A stretch of 64,000 nucleotides of DNA. Origin: Guyanagaster necrorhizus. Lineage: Eukaryota; Basidiomycota; Agaricomycetes; Agaricales; Physalacriaceae. Location: NCBI RefSeq assembly GCF_019112545.1, contig NW_025064894.1:894717-958716 (forward strand), written 5' to 3'. Below are positions 22,052 through 33,210 of the stretch, piece after piece; position 1 is the first letter of the stretch, and every line of letters begins with the position of its first letter. A program made the translations under genes and the position numbers. Under the pieces are notes generated by a model that saw only the letters and a list, made by a program, of their open reading frames with translations, was not told the DNA's origin and searched no databases.

Positions 22052-23918
22052 GGGAAATGAATGGATGGGCATCTTTAAGCAGCTTTATGTATTGCGACCA
22101 TCCCCGGTCGACCGAGCTAGTACCTAGGGGTTTTGTTTCCACACTGTAGTAGTAAGGATCATCATGAGTATCAGTCTTGTGCCACATATCTCCGACAATA
22201 CTGACAGTTACGTGAATCTTTTGGGTTCGGGGGCTGAGTTTACGGAATGTCAATTGATGAACACCGTTCGTCAAATGATGGTACGGAGGTAAGGAAAGTC
22301 CTCATCTTTATTCTTACCCGGACTAGAATGCAGATTGGACAGAGAATTCGCCGACAAAAGGTTTCAACGCAATACGCAATACGCCGTTATGCAGCATCAG
22401 GCTTCGTCAACGTGCTGTTGGATAAAATCATTGAGCAAAGAAAGAGTATACATGCACAAACTCATCTGCAGTCATCGTAACATGAGAAGACAGCGAGCAG
22501 AAAGCGAACATATAGAGAGGAACGGCATGCACGGGGCATAATCAAACAAGGGAACAACCCCAGTCAATCATTGTGGAAGAACCGACATCATCACCAGACC
22601 TTTTCACGGACTCTCAATGCTTCCCTCTTCTCCAAGCCAGGAATCAACTTCCCCAGCTCGTCTCTCAGGCCTCAGCTTTAACATATCAAAGCTTTCTCGC
22701 ACGTTCCCTAAGCGTCAGCCTATGAGACAGCACACAGGATATGCGAGAGGAACAAAAGCGTACCGAAGAGGTTTTATTGGGCCAAAAATCAATGCCACCG
22801 ACGCGATTCGTGATCGCAGGTAAGGTGAAGTCTAGCAGAATAACCTCGTAAGCCAAAGACCACTGATAGTCGGGCGGCGTATGCACTGCACGTGAGATTC
22901 AGTAGCCGATAATGTAGCCTTTAGCTACTGTTACATACCGATGCAAATAAGATCATTCTTCGGGGCAGAAGCCTATTGATCCCCCTCTCTGGCCAGCTCA
23001 CGGCCATCCTGTCCCACCCACCTACTCCCTACAATGTTTGGTATACCAGATTCCGCTCCCTTCTTGTCTTCTGGGTCCCAGGCACTCAAGACTTGGGCTC
23101 ACCACATTGTATTTGGGTTTCCCATCTTGTCGAATTGTACTCTTACCCACCGACTTGCCCCGACAACAACCCCAAACTCGCAGCCTCTCCAGGCCATCGT
23201 CATCAGACCAGCATCAATGAAAGATAAGGTAGATAGTCTGGCTACATGAGAGGGAACAGCATTGCGTGTGCTGTAATATGTCTTCTAGAAATGCTATAAT
23301 GATGTAGTAGTAGTGAGTAGCGCTCAAATACTGATGTGCATTTGACTGGTGTCTTCCCCTGTGGTTTGAGCATTGTCCGAGGAATCAATATCTGCAAGCC
23401 AAGCACCAGTCTCAGCTGCTTAAGAAATCAAGGGACCATAATAAGACTGATGTAGCCAGAGCTTTTGCCTGAAGAACCCGTAGATGTACTAGCAGTCATG
23501 GAGACCCTAAAAACAATACTGCCAGAGAAGAAGGTTCCGCGCAGCTCCGGGCCGTGTAAACCAGCGTTGCCGCGGCACGGCCTAGTATTAGCCCCGACAC
23601 CACATTGGGTTAGAGGCGTCAAGCCAAGGACAAATTGCTTCCCCGGCCGAGCCTGGCCTGGCCTTTGCACACCAAAGTGATGCATGTGGCAGACGACAAA
23701 AATCGGCGACCGAGTCAAGCGCATATCGACTTAGCCAGCAAGAATACGTGAAACAGTGCTCCTTTCGCAGTGCCAACATATTCTACGGTTTTCTGTTTCA
23801 GATATCCCATCTCGAAGGTATCACGAAGGAAATTCTCCTATGTATTACGCGTATCACGCCGCGGTTCAGATCGATGCTCTGAACTCTTCGGAAATGCTAA
23901 GCTAAAGTCTTCAAATAA
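22052..23918. other. Intergenic between the two GMC genes
   Basis: About 1.9 kb without a recognised gene. A minus-strand frame at 22686-22886 and a GC-rich patch at 23530-23680 are the only features. The latter gives Gly/Pro-rich shadow frames but no family match. Confidence 0.45.
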
Positions 23919-26188
23919 TTACGCCCCCTTGATAAGATCTGCCGCCCTCTCAGCAATAATATACACAGCCGCTTGAGTATGTGCTGCCGGCAAGAACGGC
24001 TACACACAACGTGAATCAACACTAACGTTCCACACAAGAACAAGAACAAGAACCCACCAAAATCGACGCATCGACAACTCTCACGCCCCTGGCACCCTTC
24101 AACTTCAAATCCGGATCTACCACTCCCCAGTCCGCACCTTCCGGAGACATGCTTGCCGTACCAACTGGATGGTAGATACAACCTACTGCATTCCTAACAT
24201 CATCATCATCCTTGATATCCGCCATGATCTCAAGGACGTAGTCTTCCCATACCGAAGCCGTGACAAATTTCTTCGCGCTGGCGATAGCATATCGCATGAC
24301 AGCGAGATCCTGCGAATGAGAGAGATAATTCGGGTTGATTCGTGGCGGGTCCAGGGGATCGGTACTGTTTATGGTGACATCCCCCCCTGCAAGAAAGAAA
24401 AATACTCAGAAGCAGCGCAGAACAACGAAAGGGACGATGCACACACGCGATAATGGACATAACACGACAGTCGTAACGCAAAAATAGTTACCCGTATCGG
24501 GGATAGGTTCTGAAAACCGCCCGTTCTATAAGGGACTCACTCAGTTCAGCCCAGCCAAAAAAATTTGTCTCGATGAAATCCTACGTGCCGTAAAAGCCAA
24601 CTCGTAATGCGCGGTCTCATTTCCCGCGCTTGGCTCTCCCTCCAGAACACCTGCATTATCGGGAACGCGAAGAAACCCCACTTGACTAGCTATCCCAGCC
24701 GTCAAAAATCCCGTCCGATTGGCTTTCCACTCCGCCAACGCCTCTGCTTGAAACGTGGCGTTTCTGAAATAGATATTCTCCATAGTATCCGTGCTGTTGA
24801 CATAGAAGCTGAGAGTCAACATGGGGTGATCAGTCAGGTTCTTTCCAACGTCGGGAAGATCGAGCGTCGGGGTGATTCCCAGAGCCTTTAGCTCAGTCCT
24901 GTCGCCGATACCAGAATGAAGAAGGATGTGTGGAGTACCGATGGAACCAGCGGAGAAAATTATTTCTTTGACTCTCGAAGGCGCGATTGTGTGCGTGGTT
25001 GCTAGGAAATGAAGCCAATGTCAGTCTGTAAACTCGAGTGTAGTAAAACTGTGAAACGTATTAACCCCCCGTGTTCTGAGTAAACTCAACGGTATTAAAT
25101 GTTGGTATCCCACTGGTCTTAGCGATATTAGACTGTAAGACTCGAGTGACACGCGCATGAATTAGCACATGCAAATTTGGCCGGGCGATGTAAGAAGGCC
25201 CAAGATAAGACGTCTGCGAGCTACTTCGAGTCCCGTTTCCGATGGTATATGGTGTCCAGCCTGTCGACCTTCAGCGTCACCCAATACTCATTAGTGTGAC
25301 TCCTCACCAATGCCTAGCTGGTATCCAGAGTTATAATCCACATTAAAGGGGAACTCGCTAGATAACACCATTGTCGTCTGAAGCACGCTACCGTCCGTGC
25401 CACGCTGGTATCCCGGGAGAGAAACAGCATTGACACCATGAAAGCCATGGACCGCAGGATCGAACTGTCCCGACGTGTTGTGATGATCGGAAGGGGCGAC
25501 GAAGCGTTCGTTCTAACAAGCCCAAGTCAGTGAGATTAGTAAACGAGAGGAAACGAACTGGCCCTTCGCATGTACGGTTGCAAAGCCTCCCATCCCCAAC
25601 CAGAGTCCCTGGTGATCTGGGCATAACGGTCGTAATCCTGAGACGATCCACGTGTGTACAGCATATAATCTGGGTATACCTCGGCTAGTGGATCTATCTT
25701 GCAGGTCTTTCAAAGGGGACTTACTGACTGCGCTACTTCCCCCTAATCCGAAACCTCTCGGGTATGAAATGGAGCGCCCGAGCAATCCTGATTGTTCCGT
25801 TGTAGTGAAGTTCCAGTCCCAGGCCGTCCCAGTCGATACGTTGGGCGAAAAAAAAGGGACTTGAGTGAGTAACACGTCCGCAGTTCTGGCGAAATGATTT
25901 AGAGTGTTGAAAAGGAGATTCAAAAACGGTGCACCAACGATCCGCCTGCTTCGAGTACGAGCACAGAGGTATTAGGGTCCTCTGTTAAACGATTCGCGAG
26001 AACGTTTCCCGCCGTTCCGCCTGGAATGCAAAGTGAATAAAGAAACGCCATACTTCAAACGAAAAGGAAAACGAACCTCCGATGATGATGAAATCAAAAT
26101 CAAGAGTCGGTAGCTCTTCGAAACGTTCGTATATGGCGCCGAGGGCGCTGGAGCATAATGTGAGGAAGAAAAGGAGGGAGAAGTCCAT
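23919..26188 (-). CDS. Secreted GMC oxidoreductase 2 (aryl-alcohol-oxidase-like)
   Basis: Tandem paralogue of GMC 1 with the same start context ([18 protein letters not shown] signal peptide), FAD motif, exon plan and end (RAADLIKGA). The catalytic His residues are in [10 protein letters not shown] and [10 protein letters not shown]. Interior landmarks include [14 protein letters not shown] and [18 protein letters not shown]. Most exon junctions match GMC 1. One intron, after HYELAFT near 24590, begins GC instead of GT, where GMC 1 has a normal GT donor at the same site. The bases following the donor differ most between copies. Intact apart from that. Expected role as for GMC 1, with a possibly different alcohol preference. 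Confidence 0.88.
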
Positions 26189-26874
26189 AGGAAAAGAAGG
26201 ACACGTCGAGAGTTATCTGCAGTGTGGCTTTTTGAATCCGTTGCAAACCTAAAACTCCCGATATTATCGTGGCATTCAACAAGTCTAGCGAAGGAATTTT
26301 CTACGATGAAGAAAACAACGTCATAGTGAGAGTGCTGGACCTTGAGAAAAGCCGAAATGGCATCATCGCTATCAGGCACCCCTACCACTTGGACGCAGAG
26401 ATCAATGAGATGCCGGCTAACAGAAAAATGGAATGATCCTGAGCGTGTGAAAATTATCCGGAGGAGATTCGCCACACGAAAAGTATCATGCTTTTCGTCA
26501 GTTAGCCCACATGGACTCAAAGTCGATGGCCCGTTTGCAGTGTGATTACCGTAGTAATGACCCGAGTGTAATGATCCGCCTGAACAGCCTCAAGAGACCG
26601 AAAGGCATGGTGCAGAAAAATGGTGAATCTTACACTATGAGCTTTACGAAAATTTGCACGTCATCCCAACTCGAGCGCGAGATCTTGAATCTAGAATCAA
26701 TTTTGCGCTACCCAGGTAACGTCATGAGAAAGAAATCTTTCGTGTTTCTGCGGAAGGTCCGAGTTAGCTCGTCCTTTCATAACATTGCGACTTTCAGTAT
26801 CCAGACTTATCGTAATAGCTAATATAAAAGTACACGGAGCAGGCTCCGGATCCAGAGGCTTGGCGTGGAATAGT
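26189..26874. other. Intergenic, GMC 2 promoter side
   Basis: No recognised gene and no clear TATA box. Short frames only. Confidence 0.45.
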
Positions 26875-27190
26875 ACATTCTGCGTTCCTCTCGGCTATTG
26901 CATATATCGGCACCTGAGTATGTGTTGCTGGCAGAAACGGCTAAGATCACTAAACGAAGACGACCTAAAAGAACTCACCAAAACTGACACATCACCATTC
27001 GACTTCAAATGCGGGTCTACTACGTCCCAATAGGAGACAAGCTTGCTGTTTCTGGGCGGTGGAAGATAGTCCCTTGGTGGTGTTCATCGCGATGCCGAGG
27101 ATATGAACCTTCCCACACAGGGGCGGTGACAAATTTCTACGTGCTACTTACTGGTCGATCAAAGCGGATTCGTACGTTCCCACCTGCCAT
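26875..27190 (-). pseudogene. GMC oxidoreductase remnant (third tandem copy)
   Basis: Only the 3' end of a GMC gene is visible on the minus strand. A KKFVTAPVWEGY-like stretch leads to a broken counterpart of the [10 protein letters not shown] site (reads IFHRPETASLSP), then a stop-containing linker, an intron, and PFLPATHTQVPIYAIAER. The first catalytic segment has lost its HPVG, and the frame is interrupted. It has the same orientation as GMC 1 and 2, so it is the upstream end of a former three-copy array. Confidence 0.82.
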
Positions 27191-27664
27191 GATGATGAAT
27201 AGGCAACGTGCAAGGCTGATAATACTAAGTACGTTGGGGATTCCGATTTACTTCCACCACCCTGCCTAAATTCAACATTGGCAATATGCTGATGTCTTTT
27301 GTATTTATTCGACGAGCCTGAGAATTCGGGTCACGGCACAAACTTGTCTTCGTGAAATGGTCAGCGGGCAGTTGTGTTCAATGGCGAGGAGGTATATAGG
27401 TCTAGTATACATTGCCAAGGACTGCGACGATGGGCGAAAGAGAAACTGCGTGGTTGAGCACCGTCATTATCTTGAAGTGACCATGATTCATCATCGTCTG
27501 TGGACAGAAGCCTTCCAAAGAGATTTACCCAGTCGGGGGCTCGAGGAAACTAAAGCGGACTAGACATAATACCCGTCCAGCCAAAGGACGCAATGAGATC
27601 GCGACACCCGCCCAGAACGCACGGCGGGCAGGGCCAATCTCACGGTAGACGACAGGTCCATCCA
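27191..27664. other. Intergenic, nothing recognised
   Basis: Possibly includes further decayed GMC sequence next to 27190. No open frame could be assigned. Confidence 0.4.
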
Positions 27665-29387
27665 TCAGACATTCCCCAAGTTGATTTCTGAACTCAAGCA
27701 TCGGCAGACCCACACGGCGTACGGCCAGTTGGCAAGATATCCAGGACAGTGCCATTCCCCGAGTTTCTGTTTCCACCCTGCCGACAATATATCCAGGCGT
27801 TTTAAATTCGGGCAGGCTTCCTCAAGGAAGGAAGGAAAGTCCCAAGTCAGCTGCGACGGTGGCGAAGTTTGGAAGAGGGGAAAGATTCCTCTAACCGAGT
27901 ATCCATCTCCGACAATAGATGGGATATACCGCCCGAAAGAGCGGCGTTGAAGAGAAGGGCGGAGATTTCTGATAGTGCGAATAAAGTAGGACCCTAGAAC
28001 TAAAAAAGAATTGAAGAAGGTTGAGTTTCCAGTATAGGATGGAGATGGAGAGATATAAGTCACCTTGAGGTCGTCGATGACGTGTTCGATTGTAGATTCA
28101 TAGTTAGACATGGGAATATGGTTGAAGATAACCCTGATTAGTGTATCCAGGGGGAGGTTTGTCATGTTCAACAAGTCGTGCAGTAGCCCCGTTCATATGC
28201 TGCATGACTGAACTCTTTCCGCAGAGTGGAGCTACCATATACCCTGCCACCGTAATATCCACTTGCACTGCAACAGCGGCAAAATTCTCCTCCAAGGTTA
28301 TTGATCCTAGAGCTGCGATGCTCATTATATTCGGGTACGCTGCCGGACAGGTAAGGTCATGGTGCACGGGTTTCCTCAATGCGCTGAACGGGGCCGTCAA
28401 TAGACAGTCCTTGGAATGATCATGTTGCATGACAGTTCTGCTCCTCGTGGTATCTTTGACAAATTTTACCCTGCGGGAAGGTCTTCAGGGAGAACCGTGT
28501 AACGACACAGAAGTTGCTGTATCCTCCCTGTTCGAGCAAGAACGTCAGGGACAGAAGAAAGCCAGACAGAGATGGTCGTAACATTACCATGATGCATAAC
28601 CAGCTCATATGCAACCATGTTGTCAATGGCGAGGCCGTACTGATTGCCGTGCCACGAATACCCTGTTAAGGAACAAGTTATCAGAACACGAAAGGCAAAC
28701 TATCAGCATAAGCATACCACCGCCAAGGGTGAAGCCAGCCACGCCAACACCTGATACCATCCCTCCGAGAACGTTGACGCCTTGGACATTCAAGGCTTCG
28801 TAAACGTCATCCCAAATATTGCCGGCACCAATGACCGCCGTCTGGGTCTCCGGGTCGTATGTGATATCTCTAAAGCATGTCATGGCGATCTGGACGCCAG
28901 TTGTAGAGAAGAATCCTGGGTTGGAGGAGTGTCCTCCATCTTTAATCTAAGATGAGTGAAATAAATTAGCGTCGTCAGGCGAGACGTGCTTCCAAGAACG
29001 TACCCCAAAAGACGTTTGCGTCTTGCCTAGTGTGACGAGCTAGAATAGTGCGTATCAGGATAAGAAGAGAACGAGCAAGTTGATTACATACAATTACACC
29101 AACGTCTTTGACGGATCCAGGTTTCTACACTGTAAGTTGATATTTGAGAGCTTGAGCTGGCATAGCGTTTGTTGTCCACCCCGTACGAAGAGAGCCTGTT
29201 TTCATTCAGCAAGGCGATAAGCGAAGAGGCGACTTTCACAAACCAGGGTAGTAGACATCTGTTGCTTTCGAGACCTAGGCTGCGATGTGCCCACAGGCAT
29301 GGAGTTCAATAAGTGTGTCAAGACCAGTGGCGTGTCTGTTCCAAAGGTGATCCACGCAAGACCTAAGATAAGGGCAGCGGAAAACAT
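27665..29387 (-). pseudogene. BBE-like FAD-linked oxidase, decayed copy
   Basis: Paralogue of the intact gene at 33211-35102. Recognisable in order on the minus strand are: a signal-like start (MFSAALILGLAWITFG, ATG at 29387); TDVYYPG; the FAD-binding block YDPETQTAVIGAGNIWDD with VAGFTLGGG; GGYSNFCVVTRFSLKTFPQ; and VIFNHIPMSNYEST. The C-terminal berberine-bridge domain is barely recognisable and lacks the YPNYAIYGT segment. Several exons are out of frame: exon 1 shifts frame before TDVYYPG, and exon 2 is disrupted around SVEP. One middle exon lies in the opposite orientation (see 28212-28440). It cannot encode a working enzyme. Confidence 0.85.
28212..28440 (+). other. Inverted exon inside the BBE pseudogene
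   Basis: On the plus strand this reads ATIYPATVIS, then TAAKFSSKVIDPRAAMLI and FGYAAGQ followed by a GTAAGG donor. The intact BBE gene has the matching exon (TVKFCSEVTDPKAGMLIVYG) on the minus strand. The neighbouring exons on both sides of this piece stay on the minus strand. The simplest reading is a local inversion of one exon plus part of its introns. TGCATGAC occurs near both ends (about 28200 and 28430). Confidence 0.8.
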
Positions 29388-30388
29388 GGGGGGGAATATT
29401 GGATACCGATGAAGAGTGGTGTGGGCCATTTTCGGATTTACACGAGTGAACGTCACCGCCTCCGGGCAAGCGTCACAGTGCAGAAATATGCGGACATTAA
29501 ACAAATAGTATAATTGGGTAACCCAACCTGGAGAATGTGAATCAGAGTGTGATCAGACTTGATAATAAAGACACACACCAGAGAGCAGAAGATCATAGCA
29601 TTTCAGTCAAGTTTCGCAGGCTCAGCTGTGTATTGTACGCCCGCATGCCAATCGAGAGGACAAAAATAAGGTTATGTTCAACCATGCTGCCCCTCGAGTA
29701 GCACCTTTCCAACCCACGGTTTCGCAAAGCGAGGCAAGCGTCCTGGTGAGGAGGCTACGAGAGCATGCCAACTGCGAGCAGCGATAACAATGAGGACAAA
29801 TTCATTCGCCTGTGCTAAGGAGGATTCACCGTCGAGCAACTATGAATCGTGAGCCATTCCGCCTCTCGTGTTTTATTACTGCCACCAAATATATGCGTCC
29901 AATTGAACGAGTGCCGGCGTACAAGGAAACAGATTCACGCTCCTAGGGAGGCGTTCGTTCACTGAGAAGCTGGGAAAGAGGTGAAGAAATAAAGGGCACG
30001 ATAAGAAGGGGAAGAAACTTGTCGAATCAATAGTCATCAACAACGCGTCCAGATTTCTCACGGCCTTCCAACAGTCGATTTGGCGACGCGTCCCATTTAG
30101 ACCGCTCGGCGAAATCTCTCTTTTCTGAGAGTTAGGAAGGGCGCTCGGATCCATGGAACGATACTTTCGTCCATTTCCCGCCTGTTCACCGGTCTTCCAC
30201 TGAGTTCAACCCGTGGCGCTTCCCAACACTGCCTTTAGAACCACAAGTCGACTTTTTTTTTGAAATTGGATCAGCAATATTTGAAATACAGATCCACATT
30301 TCTCCTCTCCCAGGTCAACGCCAACTACTCCCAAATATCCAGATATCCCTAAAGTCAAGACATGCAGTGAAATGCTCGACTGGCGAGC
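29388..30388. other. Intergenic, nothing recognised
   Basis: No family match on either strand. The 92-residue minus-strand frame at 29876-30154 is not supported by anything else. Confidence 0.45.
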
Positions 30389-31055
30389 CTAAACGTTGGA
30401 TTCAGAACTCTTCGATTGGTCAACGGTGCTAGCGCCACCCGAGCTGGCCGCGGTAGTCGAAGATGAACTCTTGCCACTCTCACGACGACGAGAAGCTTGG
30501 CCTGCCGCAGAGGTGGACCCCTTACTATACTTGCCAGTAATGGATCGCCGGAGGCTCTGGACGACGCCCCGCATTTTGGGAAGTGCAGTTCGCATCGCGC
30601 CATTAAAGTGCACCTTCGGCGGCGGTGCTGGCAAATTCTGAACCGAGGACGACGAGGCAGACGTTATAGCCGAAGGAGGGAGAAGTTCCTGGAACGTCGA
30701 AGGGGACCCGGTAGACTCGACCTTCGGGTTTTTTCCATCTGTTAGATGACTATCGATACGGAAGAAAAAAAGAAAAAGAAAAAGCCAGCGAACCTGAAAA
30801 GGCTCCAGGCCTATTAGTTGACGCAGAGACAGTGACCGGCGTCAGGGTACCATACTCCTCACCAGGGGCGCTCTGGTACAACTTCCCATTTTTGTCGGTG
30901 AAGGTATACCGCATCGTGTCTGCATCGTATCCGACTCTTCGAAAACCTTCCGGAAGGCGAAAAGAATCCTGAAAAAATAAAAACTGCTTCAGCAACGCGT
31001 CCTACAGCGGCGAATAACCCGTACAGACCTCAGCGTGCTGCGACCAACGAGGCAT
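30389..31055 (-). CDS. Conserved-looking fungal protein of unknown function
   Basis: Three exons (31055-31029, about 30968-30794, 30738-30389), giving about 180 residues. The N-terminus is a compact domain: DSFRLPEGFRRVGYDAD, then MRYTFTDKNGKLYQSAPG and EEYGTL. I recall similar N-terminal domains in many basidiomycete proteins of unknown role. The remainder is Ser/Thr/Ala-rich and basic (RRRESGKSSSS) and probably disordered, with one short helix-like stretch (MRTALPKMRGVVQSLRR). There is no signal peptide or membrane segment. The first exon codes only nine residues (MPRWSQHAE) and is supported by a clean GT-AG junction in frame. It interrupts the run of flavin-oxidase genes and is probably unrelated to it. 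Confidence 0.75.
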
Positions 31056-31439
31056 GTTTGTCCAAGGTTGACTTAGTTCCCTTGGACTTCATATCGACGA
31101 CTTTATATGCTTTTTTAGTGGGCACGGCCTCGCGAAGATCTGCAAAGAGCACTGTGTCAACGGTCCTGAGCGATGTCCGCATCGACTTGACATGAGTCTA
31201 CTTGTGTGGTTTGGTTGGTGTACATCCAGCTTATGTTTTCTTCCCATCAATCCAAACAATCCTACAGCTATACAATGCCTGCCGTGCCACCGGCACCCAA
31301 GACCTTGTTGGACGAAGTTTCGCTTACTTGCCAATTACTCGCTCATCTCGCAGCCGGAAAACAGAAAATTTCCTCACCTGCCTGTAGCATCTGTGGATAT
31401 GACAGACCATTCTATCTAACTCCAGGATAGCCATACTGC
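31056..31439. other. Intergenic, nothing recognised
   Basis: Promoter side of the small conserved gene, leading into the repeat array. No coding frame is supported. Confidence 0.45.
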
Positions 31440-32830
31440 CTGAAAACACTCTAGGAACCTGAGGTGGGTCAAGTCCTTGACACTGGCAGAAGTTCTGACT
31501 CAGAGCAGGGAGGTCATCACACAGCCAGAAATTCATTTCCAAACCAGCGCCATCAATTTTACACTCAGTTCATTTGTCCCACATCGCATTCAGGCCTCCA
31601 ATTGGCAAGGTCTGTTAACTGAAGGTAGGCCAAGCCTTCAAGCGGGAAGGTCATTACACAGCCAGAGGTTTGTAGCGCCTTCAACTTTTACGTTCAGTCC
31701 AATTTTCCCCCGACCCGTCGCATCTGGGTACACAGCCTGAGCCAGAACTTCATTTTCAACCCAGCGCCGTCAATATTTACGCTCAGTTCATTTCCCCCCC
31801 GGCCCGTTGCGTTCAGGACACGGTAATAAACACTTCCTTCCTTTCTTCCTCTCGTCGCCATCCGTCAAATTCGGCGCAAGCGCGTAATATTATGGCAGCC
31901 CTGGAAACGTTCGACTTGTATTTGCCGTTCCGTTGCGGCTGTGCGCATTGTGCATTGCCCGAGTCGAGATTATCCGTCCCGCTCATTTCTACTGACCAGG
32001 TGTTTTCTTTCACAGCATGCCTCCTTTTCTTCCTATGCTGCCAATCCCTCAAGCGGGAAGGTCATTACACAGCCAAAGGTTTGTATCACCTTCAATTTTT
32101 ATACTCAGTTCGATTGTCCCCCGGCCCGTCGCGCTTAGGCTCTTTCTTCCTCTCGTCAAATTTGGCAGTACTGGGATTTGATTTCACACTCAGCTTGTGA
32201 CTGACTTGAGTAGACGGACTGTGCGATGTCCAGATTGTAGCAGCACTGGAATCTTGATTTCGACGTTTCGACTTGTATTTCTCTTGTGGCTGTGCATCTG
32301 TCCAGGACATTAGGCATTGAGCATTGTCGAGCTCATCTGTCCCACTTATTTCTACTAATCCTGTGCTTTTTATTCGCACCATGCATGATTTTCTTGCGAT
32401 GCTTTCACCGGCGAGTCATGCTTCTTCCGCCTCGCCACTATTGTGCAGGTAAGCATCGTACCCCGACTCGTCGGTGTTTTCCTCCCTTTAGTCTTAACCT
32501 GAAGATCGTTCGACGGTAGGACACGTCCGGGCGGTGGTGGACGGAAGGGGTGAGTACTCTCCTTTTTGTTCTGACTATCTGGGTGATATTTATTTTTCTC
32601 AGTCCTGCCTTTAGCACATAGTTTATCGGCGTGCATCCTCCGTACCGACGCTGTTATCGAAAAGATCTACATATGATATCGATGTTCGACTTGTGTTTAC
32701 CCTCTGCGGATACAGCAGTGCACCCGTCCAAGGCATCAAGCATCGTCCGAGCTGATCTCATCCATCTCACTCATTTCTACCGACCAGCTTCTTTTTTTAC
32801 GATGGCGATCATGTCTTTTTCTTGACAGTG
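31440..32830. repeat. Array of degenerate non-coding repeats
   Basis: At least two repeated units are interleaved. Unit A (about 90-105 bp, marked by GGTCATTACACAGCCA..., a TTTACnCTCAGTTC core and a C-rich end before GTCGC) occurs at about 31488-31588, 31626-31728, 31732-31816 and 32042-32132. Unit B (marked by GTTCGACTTGT or GTTTCGACTTGT, a TTGCATTG-like middle and CATTTCTAC near its end) occurs at about 31840-32015, 32145-32390 and 32670-32830. Copies differ by substitutions and deletions. No long open frame runs through them. They could be decayed transposon or gene-family sequence; no terminal repeats or transposase were seen. Confidence 0.72.
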
Positions 32831-33210
32831 CCTTCGTGCGATTTTCGAACCTTGGAGATTTCCTATCCCTGATAGGCATCTTTTTATCCGTTCTATCCGG
32901 GAAGCGTCTGTGTTACCAATAATCAATCCATCTACAATGAAAACGAAGTTTACGCACTGCCTTGACCCGTTTACTTTGAAGCTACTTCCGGGCCGCACTT
33001 TCACCTCGCGATTCAAAAATTAAAATTCAATCTCTTAACAGGATTATGTTGAACCTGTCATTCGGCAGTGTCAACACGAGGAATAATACGAAGGAAAGAA
33101 CCCGCGTCGAAACGGTGTTCCATTCCATTCAAGTCCTATGTACACTGGATCGATACCCCGAGCATCTCTGTGGCGGTATGATTTTCCGATAACTCTCCTT
33201 TCTCCCCTTA
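32831..33210. other. Intergenic, nothing recognised
   Basis: Short gap downstream of the BBE-like gene. No coding frame is supported. Confidence 0.45.

Noticed and set aside
23428..23724. GC-rich minus-strand frame in the gap between GMC genes
   Set aside because: Low-complexity composition, no start context, no match. Looked at as a possible tRNA or SINE remnant, but no cloverleaf or B-box was seen.
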